Origin: JASHVB01 sp049522565
GTDB taxonomy: Bacteria > Pseudomonadota > Alphaproteobacteria > Acetobacterales > Acetobacteraceae
Length of the DNA: 31,015 bases
Direction: 5' to 3'
NCBI GenBank assembly: GCA_049522565.1
Contig: JBEKNT010000053.1
Coordinates: 1 to 31,015, forward strand
Part shown: positions 7,040-15,274 of the stretch, one piece after another
How positions within the stretch are numbered: the first letter of the stretch is position 1
How the letters are laid out: each line of letters starts with the position of its first letter
The notes under the pieces: generated by a model
What the model was told of the DNA's origin: nothing
Database searches by the model: none
Seen by the model: the letters and a program-made list of their open reading frames with translations, nothing else
Program-made: the position numbers and the translations under genes

Positions 7040-7642
7040 CAGGACCGCCCCCGCGTCTCGCAGGAACACGAGCAGGGGCAGCAGCGGAAGGCCGAGTATG
7101 GTGGCGTGGTCGCCCTCCACGCGTGCGAAAAGCTGCACCCCAGGCCCTTCCAGCCGATAGGCGCCGACGCTGCCCAGGACACGGTCGCCCTCCGCCGCCA
7201 GGTAGGCGTCGAGGAATGGCTCGGAGAACGCCCGCATCGTCAGTCGCGGCAACGCGGTGTGCTGCCAGAGCAGCTTGTCGCCGGTGCGGCAGGCCACGGC
7301 GGTGGCCAGCGCATGCGTCCGGCCGCGCAGCGCCAACAATTGCCGGCGCGCAGCCGCGAGGTCCTCCGGCTTGTCGTACCAGGCACCGTCGCAGACCAGG
7401 ATCTGGTCGGCGCCGACCACCAGAGCCTGCGGTTCCTGCCGGGCAACCCAGGCTGCCTTGGCGTCCGCCAGGCGCAAGGCGGCGGCGGTCGCGTCCAACC
7501 CCTCGGACCGCGCGGCGTCCTTGATCGCGGCTTCGTCGATCGCCGCCGGACGGGCGGTGAACCGCAGACCCGCCCCCGCCAGCACGGCGCGCCGCGCCGT
7601 GGAGGCCGAGGCCAGGATCAAGGGCGGGACGTCCGCCTGCAA
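7034..7642 (-). CDS. maf: Maf-family nucleoside triphosphate pyrophosphatase
   Basis: This 202-residue protein begins almost at once with the Maf signature LILASASTARRAVL and has the central VVGADQIL motif, whose aspartate is the expected catalytic residue, then KPEDLAAARRQLLALRGRTH. Maf proteins hydrolyse non-canonical or selected nucleoside triphosphates to monophosphate and pyrophosphate, which cleans the nucleotide pool or slows division. No ATG is available before the signature; a TTG at 7642 is taken as start, which suggests modest or coupled translation. The TTG is three bases after the stop of the reading frame that holds the C-terminal half of the damaged NDUFA9-like gene, so coupling may have been lost there. 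The family call is strong. Confidence 0.9.
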   Translation of the reverse strand: MQADVPPLILASASTARRAVLAGAGLRFTARPAAIDEAAIKDAARSEGLDATAAALRLADAKAAWVARQEPQALVVGADQILVCDGAWYDKPEDLAAARRQLLALRGRTHALATAVACRTGDKLLWQHTALPRLTMRAFSEPFLDAYLAAEGDRVLGSVGAYRLEGPGVQLFARVEGDHATILGLPLLPLLVFLRDAGAVLG

Positions 7643-7645
7643 TGC

Positions 7646-8595
7646 CTATCCCGCGTCGCGCGCCTGCAACGACAGGTCGGTCGGCCCGCCATGCTGCGCT
7701 CCCGGCAGGACGCGGCGACGGCCGCCGCCCGGCCGAAAGCGGCGCAAATAGCCCGGCACCACCAACTCGACGGGGGTCGGCACCAGGCCCAGTTCGGGCA
7801 ATCCCGGCATGCCCGCCGCCACGACGTTGTCGCGCGACAGCATCAGCAACTGGTCACGGGCCCCATCGGCACGTTCAGCATGATCCGGTGCCGCCCGGTC
7901 TCCTTCAGGATATAGGCGAGCAATTCGCGGAAGGCCCAGACGCGCGGGCCGCCCAACTCGTACACCGCGCCGGCCGAGTCGACTCGGGCCAACGCCGCCA
8001 TCGTCGCGTCCGCCACGTCGCCGACATAGACCGGTTGGAGCTTCGTCGCGCCAGCGATCACCGGCATGACCATCGACAACCGCGCCAACGCGGCGAAGCG
8101 GTTGAAGAAGCTGTCCTCGGGCCCGAACACGATCGACGGGCGGAGGATCGTGGCGCCGCGGAAGGCGGACCGCACCGCTTGCTCGCCCGCCGCCTTGCTG
8201 CTGCCGTACTGGCTCGGGCTGGCCGGATCGGCGCCGATTGCCGACACGTGCACCAGGCGCTCCACCCCGGCCGCCGCGGCCAGGCGCGCCACGCGGCCCG
8301 CGCCCTCGGCATGGATGCGCTGGAAGTCGCCCGCGTGGCTTTCGGCCAGGATGCCGACCAGGTTGACCACCAGCCCGGCGCCTTCCACCGCGCGATGCAC
8401 GGTCCCTTCGTTCTCCACCGAGGCGAACAGCGGCACGACCTGTCCCACCGCGCCGGCCGTCTTGAGGAACAGGGCGGCCTCCGGGTCGCGCACCGCGACG
8501 CGGACCACGAACCCCTTGTGTGCCAGCCGGCTCACCACGTAGCGGCCGATAAATCCGGACCCGCCGAACACCGTTGCCACATTGCGCGTCGCCAT
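7646..8595 (-). pseudogene. NDUFA9-like NAD(P)-binding protein, frameshifted near its 3' end
   Basis: From the ATG at 8595 (GGAGG upstream) one frame encodes 250 residues with the atypical-SDR pattern of complex I NDUFA9-like proteins: VFGGSGFIGRYVVSRLAHKG at the N-terminus, HVSAIGADPASPSQYGSSKAAGE and ILRPSIVFGPED. That frame stops at 7843 after NVPMGPVTSC. The expected C-terminal part (RDQLLMLSRDNVVAAG...LGLVPTPVELVVPGYLRRFRP) continues at once in another frame, down to a stop at 7646. Compared with the family as I remember it, some 20 residues between the two parts are also absent. This suggests a small deletion that shifted the frame. Either a shortened protein of 250 residues is made or the gene is dead. 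A base-calling error alone would not restore the missing residues. Confidence 0.7.
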
Positions 8596-8735
8596 TGCTC
8601 CGCCCTCCTGTCGCTGCATCGTGAGGGGGTTTTGTCACTGCGGCGCGCCGCCGGCTACGGGGAATCTGACAAAAGCAATCGTCCGCCGTGATGGGGTGGG
8701 TCGCCAGGCCCGCTTTGCGAGACCCTTCTGCTGTA

Positions 8736-8760
8736 TTGCATGGATAGCTGCAACAAGTTG
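8736..8760. promoter_or_regulatory. Possible operator before the receiver gene at 8835
   Basis: TTGCA and TGCAA (8736-8753) form a dyad with an eight-base spacer, followed by CAACAAGTTG. They lie in the only AT-richer part of the 239-base gap between the NDUFA9-like gene and the receiver gene. No known regulator is matched. This is a weak call. Confidence 0.25.
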
Positions 8761-8834
8761 AAATAGCGCGATAAATTTGCCGGGAGGCAGCGCCGCCGCG
8801 GCAGACCCGGAAGGCGGTTCAGCGCTATGGTGGG

Positions 8835-9245
8835 ATGCTCATGCAAACGCCCCCCGCCCTCGGTTCGCCACATCCCGCCACCGTGCTGGTGGTGGACGAC
8901 GACCTGCTGGTGCGCGAGCCGATCGCCGATTACCTGCGCGAGGTCGGTTATGAGGTGCTGGAAGCAGGCGACGCGCATGAGGCGATCGACGTGGTGGACC
9001 ATGCGGGCCATGTCGATCTGGTATTCAGCGATGTGCGCATGCCCGGCGAGTTGGACGGGGTCGGCCTCGCCCGCTGGGTGCGCGCGCATCGTCCCGAGGT
9101 CCCGGTGTTGCTGACCAGCGGCTATGACGCAAACGGCTGGCTGGGCGGCGAGCTGGGGCGCGAGGTCAGGCTGCTGCAAAAGCCGTACACCCAGGATCAG
9201 GTGCTGCGCCACATCAAGCGGTTGCTGAGCGCTGCATTGAAATAA
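8835..9245 (+). CDS. Stand-alone response regulator receiver protein
   Basis: This 136-residue protein is a single receiver domain: D21-D23 (VVDDD), phospho-acceptor D66 (VFSDVRMPG), T94 (LLTSGY) and K116 (LQKPY). The form VLVVDDD...SDVRMPGELDGVGLARW...TSGYDANG...LQKPYT resembles the receiver domains often found attached to hybrid kinases, here as a separate protein. It has no output domain. Two ATGs at 8835 and 8841 cannot be told apart; neither has a strong ribosome site (GGTGGG is nearest). No kinase gene adjoins it. A family A repeat begins at its stop. The domain call is sure and the pathway unknown. Confidence 0.85.
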   Translation: MLMQTPPALGSPHPATVLVVDDDLLVREPIADYLREVGYEVLEAGDAHEAIDVVDHAGHVDLVFSDVRMPGELDGVGLARWVRAHRPEVPVLLTSGYDANGWLGGELGREVRLLQKPYTQDQVLRHIKRLLSAALK

Positions 9246-9528
9246 CCTCTCCCGCCCCGCGGGAGAGACGCCCGTTGGTCCGCGTTGCGGCCCAACCGGC
9301 CGGCTCGATGCGCCACCGGGGACGAAAACGGCGGAGACGTCGCGACTGCCGGGGAGTTTTCATAGCAGGTCGATGGCGGGTGAACGCCGAAGGTGAGGGG
9401 GCCGCGTGACGCGAAGCACCCCATGCGCCCGGCGGGCCGGGCGTGCGTGCCGATCCGATCGTTGTCACCCTCGTCGCATCGCGCCGCGCGTTGATCCGCG
9501 CGGCTCAACGCCGCCCCGCGGGAGAGGT
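9246..9528. repeat. Family A repeat, copy 3 (scattered modules)
   Basis: A CCTCTCCCGC/GCGGGAGAG hairpin (9246-9267) directly follows the stop of the receiver gene. An AAGGTGAGGG module (about 9389), a TCACCCTCG module (about 9465) and a lone CGCGGGAGAGG arm (about 9516) follow. The unit looks expanded and decayed compared with other copies. From 9529 to 9659 I see no gene. Confidence 0.6.
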
Positions 9529-9659
9529 CCCGCGGGAAGAGATGAAGAGGACTTGGCCATTCCTTAACATTCTGGCAACAAGGCCGGCATCAGGATGCGA
9601 CCGCCGGGCTGGTCCGGCGGCGCCTGCCGAGGCTGCACGATCATCATCCGCCTGCCCCG

Positions 9660-11270
9660 ATGAGCCAACCCCAGACCCGGGCAATCCGTCCGGTGACCGT
9701 TGCCGTCCGCCCGTTGGTGACGGCCGCGATCCTTGTCCTGTTGTTTTCCGCCCTGGCCATCGTGCTGTTCGCCCTGCTGCGATCGCCGCTGAAGGACGAT
9801 ATCGCCTGGCTGCTTTATGTGGCCCGCCGCTGGCTCGCCGGGCGCGAACTCTATGTGGACGTGATCGAGGTCAACCCGCCGCTGATCATCTGGATCTCGG
9901 CGGTTCCGATCCGCCTTGCCGGCTGGCTTGGCGTCGATCCGCAGTTCACCGCCATGCCGTTCTTCATCGGCATCGTGCTGTCATGCGCCTGGTGGACCGC
10001 GACGATCCTGCGCCGCAGCGGCGGGTTGTTCGCCGACCGGGTCCCGGTGTTTGCCGCGATCGGCACCGTGCTGCTGGTGGTGCCCGCCGGCGACCTTGGC
10101 CAGCGCGAACACCTGCTGGTCGCGGCGGTACTGCCCTATCTCGTGCTGTTCGCCCGCTCGCTGGACGGTGAGCGGCCGGCTCGGGGCGCCGCTATCGCCG
10201 CGGGTGTGCTGGCCGGGCTTGGCTGCGCCCTCAAGCCGCGATACGGCGCGGTGTTCGCCGTGCTGGAATGCCTCGCCCTGGCGCGCGGCATGCGCACCTG
10301 CCGGCTGAAGCCGCTGTCGGCGATCGCCGCGTTTGGCGGCTATGGCGTGGTCGTTGCCGTGCTGTGCCCCGCCTATCTGCGGCGCGCCGTGCCGCTGGCG
10401 CTGGCGCTGTACGGTGCCACCGACGTGTCGTTCCTGCACCTGCTTGCCGATTCGGGCCGTCTGCTGTTTGGCGAGGCGGTCGCCGCGGCGCTGCTGGCAT
10501 GGATCTGGCGGCGCGGCATGCCCGAGCGCAATCTGCTGCTGACGCTGGTGCTGTTCGCCGCGACCAGCACGGCCATCTGTTTCATCGACGGCAAGGACTG
10601 GTTCTACCATCGCCTGCCGGCGACCGTGGCGACCCTGCTCGCGCTGGTGCTGTGGGCTGCGTCGGCGCTGTTTCACCGCACCGTCCCGCGGCGCCGCACC
10701 AGGGCGCCGCTGGTGCTGGCCGGGGTGACCGGCCTGGTGTTCCTGGTGGGGGCCTTCCAGCGGCTGGAGCCCGAAGTCGCGGAGGCGGTCGAACCGCAGG
10801 ATTCCACTGTCGCCAGGCTCGAGCGGCTGATCCGTGCGGAGCATGCCCGCACCTACATCGCCTTTTCCGAATGGATCGCGCTGGGTTTCCCGGTGGTCAA
10901 CAACACCGGCGTGGTCTGGACCTCGCGCTTCGACTCGATGTGGGCGCTGAAAGGCGAGCTGTGGCGCGTGCGCTTCGACCCGGCGGCCGCGAAGGAGTGG
11001 CCGATCCGCCGCTGGGTTGTGCACGATTTCATGACCGGGTGCCCGGATGTCGCGGTGGTGGACACGCGCGAGGGGGCCAACTGGATCGGCGTGCTGAGCG
11101 ACGACCCGGTATTCGCGCGGGCATGGTCGCAGTATCAGCAGATCGCGGCGTTCGACGGGCTGGAGGTGTATCGCCACACCGTTGCCGGCTGCATCAACCC
11201 GTGGGTGGCGGGCGGCCAACCCGGCGTGCATAGCGGGATGAACCGCGTCGGACAGCAGCACGGCGGCTAG
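9660..11270 (+). CDS. Polytopic membrane protein, GT-C glycosyltransferase-like
   Basis: The 536-residue protein has about ten hydrophobic segments in its first 370 residues, then a soluble C-terminal domain of about 160 residues. After the first membrane segment (about 19-41) comes KDDIAWLLYVARRWLAGRELYVDVIEVNPPLIIW, the loop with paired acids that GT-C/GT39-type enzymes (PMT, ArnT and related) use to handle polyprenyl-linked sugars. This suggests transfer of a sugar from a lipid carrier on the periplasmic side. The start at 9660 has no clear ribosome site. It stands alone between repeats, so there is no operon context for an acceptor. Fold-level assignment is reasonable; donor and acceptor are unknown. 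Confidence 0.65.
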   Translation: MSQPQTRAIRPVTVAVRPLVTAAILVLLFSALAIVLFALLRSPLKDDIAWLLYVARRWLAGRELYVDVIEVNPPLIIWISAVPIRLAGWLGVDPQFTAMPFFIGIVLSCAWWTATILRRSGGLFADRVPVFAAIGTVLLVVPAGDLGQREHLLVAAVLPYLVLFARSLDGERPARGAAIAAGVLAGLGCALKPRYGAVFAVLECLALARGMRTCRLKPLSAIAAFGGYGVVVAVLCPAYLRRAVPLALALYGATDVSFLHLLADSGRLLFGEAVAAALLAWIWRRGMPERNLLLTLVLFAATSTAICFIDGKDWFYHRLPATVATLLALVLWAASALFHRTVPRRRTRAPLVLAGVTGLVFLVGAFQRLEPEVAEAVEPQDSTVARLERLIRAEHARTYIAFSEWIALGFPVVNNTGVVWTSRFDSMWALKGELWRVRFDPAAAKEWPIRRWVVHDFMTGCPDVAVVDTREGANWIGVLSDDPVFARAWSQYQQIAAFDGLEVYRHTVAGCINPWVAGGQPGVHSGMNRVGQQHGG

Positions 11271-11288
11271 AAGGGGTGGGATGGGCGG

Positions 11289-11405
11289 CGGAATGCGCTA
11301 CGCTTGTCCGCCCGACCTTCTCGCTGGCTCCGCGGCTGGCCGTTACGCCGCACCTGGAAAGCCGTACCCGCCAGGCCGTGCGGCGGCAGAGCGCAGCGCA
11401 TTCCG
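11289..11405. repeat. Family C inverted repeat between convergent genes
   Basis: CGGAATGCGCTACGCT (11289-11304) and AGCGCAGCGCATTCCG (11390-11405) pair at 15 of 16 positions. They fill the gap between the convergent glycosyltransferase-like and ahpD genes. A similar pair occurs at 29083-29159. Confidence 0.6.
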
Positions 11406-11437
11406 TCGCCGATCCCTTTCCCCACCGCGCCGGTCCG

Positions 11438-11992
11438 TCAGGTGGCGACGCGATCGAGGCTGCCGCGCTCCTCCGATGCCGCACCGTCCAGCACCGCGGC
11501 GGCCGCGTGCACCACCGCGGCGATGCGCACCGCGGCCTGCACTTGCTCTGCCGTCAGCCCGTGCTGGCGCACCGCGCGTTCGTGGCTTTCCATGCACATG
11601 CCGCAACCGTTCACCGCGGACACCGCCAGCGACCACAATTCGAATGTCGCCTTGTCCACCCCCGGCTTCGCCATCACATTCATCCGCAGCCGGGCCGGCA
11701 TGTTCGGATAATCGCCACCCACCAGGTGGGTGAACCGGTAATAGACGTTGTTCATCGCCATGATGGCGGCGGCGGCCTTGGCCGCCGCCGCCGCCTCGGG
11801 CGACAGCGCCGGCGCGAACGCCGCCAGTACCGCCCGGGTCACCGTCGCATTGCGCGAGGCGAGCGCGGCGGCGATGAACGTGCCGGCCCGCTGTGCGTCG
11901 GACAGCGCCGGCTCCGTCGCCAAAGAGCCGAGGTTCAGGCGGATATCGCGTGCATAGTCGGGCAGCACCGCCTGCAGCATTTCGAGCCCCAT
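11438..11992 (-). CDS. ahpD: Alkyl hydroperoxide reductase AhpD (CMD family)
   Basis: This 184-residue carboxymuconolactone-decarboxylase-fold protein keeps the AhpD centre: E118, C130-G-M-C133 and H137, the same numbers as in Mycobacterium tuberculosis AhpD. The CxxC pair reduces oxidised AhpC, and H137 with E118 relays protons. The ATG at 11992 is chosen because GGAGGGG lies just upstream and the AhpD N-terminus (MGLEMLQAVLPDYARDIRLNL) starts there. The gene begins 11 bases after the ahpC stop, so the two form an operon. Its expression is probably driven by OxyR from the divergent region at 12559-12657. The electrons that reduce AhpD itself (lipoyl proteins in mycobacteria) must come from elsewhere. 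High confidence. Confidence 0.93.
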   Translation of the reverse strand: MGLEMLQAVLPDYARDIRLNLGSLATEPALSDAQRAGTFIAAALASRNATVTRAVLAAFAPALSPEAAAAAKAAAAIMAMNNVYYRFTHLVGGDYPNMPARLRMNVMAKPGVDKATFELWSLAVSAVNGCGMCMESHERAVRQHGLTAEQVQAAVRIAAVVHAAAAVLDGAASEERGSLDRVAT

Positions 11993-12003
11993 CGTCCCCT
12001 CCG

Positions 12004-12558
12004 TCACGCCGCCACCTGCAGCACTTGCTCGCCCTTGTGCCAGTTGCATGGGCACAGTTCGTCAGTCTGCAACGCGTCGAGCACGCGCAGCACCTCGGCC
12101 GGGTTGCGCCCGACGTTCAGGTCGTTGACCGCGGCGAAGCGGATCACCCCTTCCGGATCGACGATGAAGGTTGCCCGCAGTGCGACGCCCTCCGCGCGGT
12201 CCAGCACGCCACAGGCATTGGCGAGGTCGCGCCTGATGTCGGCCAGCATCGCGATCGGCAGGTCCCTCAGGTCGGCGTGGTGCAGGCGCCAGTTCAGGTG
12301 GACGTATTCGCTGTCGATCGAGACGCCGTACACCACCGTGTCGCGGTCGGCGAAATCGCCGGCCAGCTTGCCGAAGGCGACGATCTCGGTCGGGCAGACG
12401 AAGGTGAAGTCCTTCGGCCAGAAGAACACCACCTTCCATTTGCCCGGCTCGGCGGCGGTGGTGATCTCGGTAAAGGCGGTGGCTTGGTTCAGCCCCTCGG
12501 CGCCCGGCCGGACGGCCTTCAGGGCGAATTCGGGGAAGCGGTCGCCAACGGTCAGCAT
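12004..12558 (-). CDS. ahpC: Alkyl hydroperoxide reductase AhpC (peroxiredoxin)
   Basis: The 184-residue peroxiredoxin has the peroxidatic cysteine C55 in DFTFVCPTE and two C-terminal cysteines, C169 and C171 (ELCPCNW). This three-cysteine layout is that of the mycobacterial AhpC that uses AhpD as reductant, which fits the next gene. It reduces hydrogen peroxide, organic peroxides and peroxynitrite in the cytoplasm. The ATG at 12558 begins the conserved MLTVGDRFPEF start, with GGAGAG upstream; longer in-frame starts would run into the oxyR promoter. It is divergent from oxyR with 99 bases between. High confidence. Confidence 0.94.
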   Translation of the reverse strand: MLTVGDRFPEFALKAVRPGAEGLNQATAFTEITTAAEPGKWKVVFFWPKDFTFVCPTEIVAFGKLAGDFADRDTVVYGVSIDSEYVHLNWRLHHADLRDLPIAMLADIRRDLANACGVLDRAEGVALRATFIVDPEGVIRFAAVNDLNVGRNPAEVLRVLDALQTDELCPCNWHKGEQVLQVAA

Positions 12559-12621
12559 TGCGATTGTCTCTCCATGACGCTGGTTGCCCGCCTGGTATGG
12601 CGTTGCGTTGGATTTCGTGCC

Positions 12622-12642
12622 AATGAATGATTCCGGTTCATT
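12622..12642. promoter_or_regulatory. Dyad between ahpC and oxyR, candidate OxyR site
   Basis: AATGAA (12622-12627) and TTCATT (12637-12642) are exact inverted partners nine bases apart, in the 99-base divergent gap. On the minus strand TTGGCA followed by CATACC at 18 bases could be the ahpC promoter. OxyR, as a LysR-type regulator, usually binds such a gap and controls both genes. The bases do not match the ATAG-type OxyR consensus closely. Confidence 0.4.
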
Positions 12643-12657
12643 TGATCGAGTAAGACG

Positions 12658-13587
12658 ATGGTTCCGCTCCCCAGTCCACAGCAGCTCCGCTACCTGGTCG
12701 CGCTCGCCGAAACCCGGCATTTCGGTCGCGCCGCCTTGGGCTGTGCCGTCACCCAGTCAACGCTGTCGGCCGGCATCCTGACGCTGGAGAACCAGCTCGA
12801 TGCGCCGATCCTGGACCGCACGGCGGGCAAGCACGTGGTGTTCACGCCGCTCGGGCTGGAACTGGTCGAGCGCGCCCGCTTCGCGCTGACCGCCCTGACC
12901 GCGGTGACCGAGGCGGTGGATGCGGCGCGGGCGCCGATGAGCGGACCGTTGCGGATCGGCGTGATTCCGACCATCGGGCCGTTCCTGCTGCCGCGGCTGA
13001 TGCCGGCCCTGCGCGACGCCTTCCCGCGCCTGAAGCCGTGGCTGCGCGAGGATACCACCGCGCGCCTGGTGGATCGGCTGGTGGCGAGCAGGCTCGACGT
13101 GGTCTTGGTGGCGCTGCCGTGCGACTGCGGCGGTGCCGACACCATGACGCTGGCGCGCGACGAATTTCTGGTCGCGCTGCCGCCCGGGCACCGGCTGGCG
13201 GGGCTGGAGGCCGTGCCTCCGAGTGCGCTGGCGACCGAGCGGCTGCTGCTGCTGGAGGAGGGTCACTGCCTGCGCGAGCAAGCGCTGTTGGTGTGCGGCC
13301 TGCTGGCCGGCGAGCGCGGCGAGGCGTTGGACAGCTTCGCCGCCACCTCGCTGCATACCTTGGTGCAGATGGTTGCGTCCGGGCTGGGCGTCACGCTGCT
13401 GCCGCGCCTGGCGATCTGCGCCGGTGTCGCGGCCGGCACCGGGCTGGTGCTGCGGCCTTTGGCGGGGGCTGGCGCATGGCGGACGCTGGGGCTGGCGTGG
13501 CGGCCGAAGGCGCCGCGTGCCGCCGAATACCGTGCGCTCGGCGGTAGGCTGGCGCAGGTCTGCGCCGCATTGCTCGAGGAGGTCTGA
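12658..13587 (+). CDS. oxyR: Hydrogen peroxide-sensing LysR regulator OxyR
   Basis: The 309-residue protein has an N-terminal winged helix (SPQQLRYLVALAETRHFGRAALGCAVTQSTLSAGILTLENQL, about 6-47) and a LysR effector domain. C204 and C213 in LLLLEEGHCLREQALLVCGL correspond to the redox pair C199/C208 of E. coli OxyR with the same nine-residue spacing. Peroxide should form a disulphide between them and turn it into an activator, with ahpC-ahpD the obvious target next door. Two further cysteines (155 and 157) lie close together earlier in the effector domain. The ATG at 12658 fits the family start. It is the last gene before a hairpin at 13609-13642. High confidence. Confidence 0.93.
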   Translation: MVPLPSPQQLRYLVALAETRHFGRAALGCAVTQSTLSAGILTLENQLDAPILDRTAGKHVVFTPLGLELVERARFALTALTAVTEAVDAARAPMSGPLRIGVIPTIGPFLLPRLMPALRDAFPRLKPWLREDTTARLVDRLVASRLDVVLVALPCDCGGADTMTLARDEFLVALPPGHRLAGLEAVPPSALATERLLLLEEGHCLREQALLVCGLLAGERGEALDSFAATSLHTLVQMVASGLGVTLLPRLAICAGVAAGTGLVLRPLAGAGAWRTLGLAWRPKAPRAAEYRALGGRLAQVCAALLEEV

Positions 13588-13608
13588 TACGGCGGCCGGA
13601 GGGCAGGA

Positions 13609-13642
13609 AAAAGGGCGTGCCCTTTTCCGGAAGGACACGCCC
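13609..13642 (+). terminator. Hairpin after oxyR, possible terminator
   Basis: AAAAGGGC (13609-13616) and GCCCTTTT (13619-13626) can pair. Alternatively GGGCGTG (13613-13619) pairs with CACGCCC (13636-13642). It follows the oxyR stop by about 20 bases. The first form ends in TTTT, the second has no T run. The rest of the gap to 13816 holds nothing that I recognise. Confidence 0.5.
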
Positions 13643-13816
13643 GCAGTCTGGTCTCAGTAACAATTGCAAGCCTTTATCACAGCCCGGTACTCAGCGGAAG
13701 GGGCGTGATCGCGCGCTGCGGCGGTTACCAAAAATGTCCTCTCCGCCGCTTCGCCCGCCGGAATCTCAACGCTTCGTCAATGCTTTGCGGCCACCCTGGG
13801 TACGGAGGTGTGGGCC

Positions 13817-14725
13817 ATGAAGCTGCCCCATATGCGGCACTGGTTTGGGCGGGACGCGACGCCGAAGGCGCTGGTGCCGGGTCGGAAGGCGTCCGTGGCC
13901 GCTCCCGCGCCGGCAGCGTTGCGTCCGCAATCAATCGAAGAGGTTGTCGAAGACTGTCCCTGGCCGGTCGAGCGGCTGGAGGTGGCGGACGCCTTGTGGG
14001 GCGAGGGCTTCCAGTTTCCCGGTGGCGAAGCCGAGACGATGCGGCTCGTCAAGCCGCTGGGCCTGTCCGCGGCGACCAGTCTGCTGCTGCTGGGCGCCGG
14101 GAGTGGCGGGCCGCCTTGCTGCATCGCCAGCGACCTCGGCGTTTGGGTGACCGGATACGAATCGGACCAGGACCTGCTGAACGCCGCCTCCGACCGCAGC
14201 CTGCGCTCCGGTTTGTCCCGCCGGGCGCAGATGGCAGCCTGGGACCCCGAGGCCCCCAGTTTCGAACGCGGCTATTTCCATCACGGGCTGGCGCTGGAGC
14301 CGCTGCGCGACGGGCTGGTGGAACCGACCCTGGCGGCGCTGGCACAGGCATTGAAGCCGGGCGGACACCTCGTGCTGCTGGAGACCGTGGCGGATACCCC
14401 GTTGGATCCCGACGATCCGCTGGTCGCCGCCTGGCAGCGGCTGGACGGCCGCCGGCTCGACCGGTTGCCGGCGGAGATCACCATCACGCGGGCGCTGGGC
14501 CGGCTCGGCTTCGACGTTCGGATCGTCGAGGACGTCTCGCACCGGCACATGCAGCAGTCGGTGACGGGCTGGCGCGAGGCGGTGCGCGGGATGGAGCAGG
14601 CAAAGCCGAGCCGCCGCGAGGCGGCGCAATTGATCAGGGAAGCAGAGCTCTGGCTGCTGCGCATCCGGTTGTTCCGCAGCCGGGCGCTGCGGCTGGTGCG
14701 GTGGCACGCCATCGGCACGCTATGA
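13817..14725 (+). CDS. SAM-dependent methyltransferase-like protein
   Basis: This 302-residue protein has a class I methyltransferase core. Motif I is LLLLGAGSGGPPCCIA (about 93-108), an acidic residue ends the next strand (VWVTGYESDQDLL), and LKPGGHLVLLETV (about 180) is the usual post-motif strand. The N-terminal 60 residues are proline- and alanine-rich. The C-terminal part is helical and rich in arginine and may bind the substrate. The substrate is unknown; small molecule, lipid and protein are all possible. GGAGG eight bases before the ATG at 13817 fixes the start. The gene is followed 163 bases later by a small ORF in the same direction. No SAM-dependent partner genes adjoin it. Confidence 0.75.
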   Translation: MKLPHMRHWFGRDATPKALVPGRKASVAAPAPAALRPQSIEEVVEDCPWPVERLEVADALWGEGFQFPGGEAETMRLVKPLGLSAATSLLLLGAGSGGPPCCIASDLGVWVTGYESDQDLLNAASDRSLRSGLSRRAQMAAWDPEAPSFERGYFHHGLALEPLRDGLVEPTLAALAQALKPGGHLVLLETVADTPLDPDDPLVAAWQRLDGRRLDRLPAEITITRALGRLGFDVRIVEDVSHRHMQQSVTGWREAVRGMEQAKPSRREAAQLIREAELWLLRIRLFRSRALRLVRWHAIGTL

Positions 14726-14888
14726 GCGGCATCGAGCAGCCGTGGCCCGGCGCAGCATATCGCAGAGATTGCCGACCAACACTGCGTGATTGTCCGTACT
14801 GCTCGCTCAAACGCGACTTTGCTCCGCGCGTGGAGCGGTCACAAATTCCGCTAGCTGCCCGCGCGTGGGCCAATGACGGAGAGTTGCC

Positions 14889-15110
14889 GTGAGTCAGGCT
14901 TTGCAGACCAACGACCTGCCGGCGTCGCTGCGCGCGTTGCGGGTAGGACAGGATGACGACGTGCACATCCGCCGCACGATCCACCTGGCAGCGGCGAAGA
15001 TCGAGGATTTGCAGGAGCAGGTGGCGCGGCTGGTGACGGCGCTGGAAAGCGGCAAGCGACGTGATGGCTCGCCTGCAACGCGGGAGGTGTTCGGTTATCG
15101 AGCCGGGTAG
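14889..15110 (+). CDS. Small hypothetical protein with coiled-coil segment
   Basis: I do not recognise this 73-residue protein. Residues 27-55 (HIRRTIHLAAAKIEDLQEQVARLVTALE) form a likely amphipathic coiled coil, and the remainder is probably disordered. It starts with GTG, preceded at a proper distance by GGAGAG. It lies downstream of and in the same direction as the methyltransferase-like gene, with 163 bases of featureless sequence between. Coding potential is plausible but rests on the ribosome site and the regular heptads alone. Confidence 0.5.
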   Translation: MSQALQTNDLPASLRALRVGQDDDVHIRRTIHLAAAKIEDLQEQVARLVTALESGKRRDGSPATREVFGYRAG

Positions 15111-15160
15111 GATGGCCGCGAACGGCACGCATCACCTGTCCCGCTTGCATCGATTCGGAG

Positions 15161-15177
15161 TGATCGAGAGTCGATCA
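15161..15177. repeat. Perfect 17-base dyad between convergent genes
   Basis: TGATCGA and TCGATCA flank GAG. The dyad lies in the 164-base gap between the small ORF ending at 15110 and the monooxygenase gene ending at 15275. It has no T run, so a bidirectional terminator is doubtful and a protein-binding site is possible. Confidence 0.4.
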
Positions 15178-15274
15178 TCGAGTTGCTGCGGTCATGCCGA
15201 GGCTGCGCTGAGCGCTATCCCGGCATTGCAACAGGTTCGCCGGCAACACGCGCTGTGTTCGAGCCGGATTGCGA

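Noticed and set aside
13609..13642. Small RNA gene after oxyR
   Set aside because: The hairpin is explained well enough as a terminator-like structure and no separate promoter is seen.
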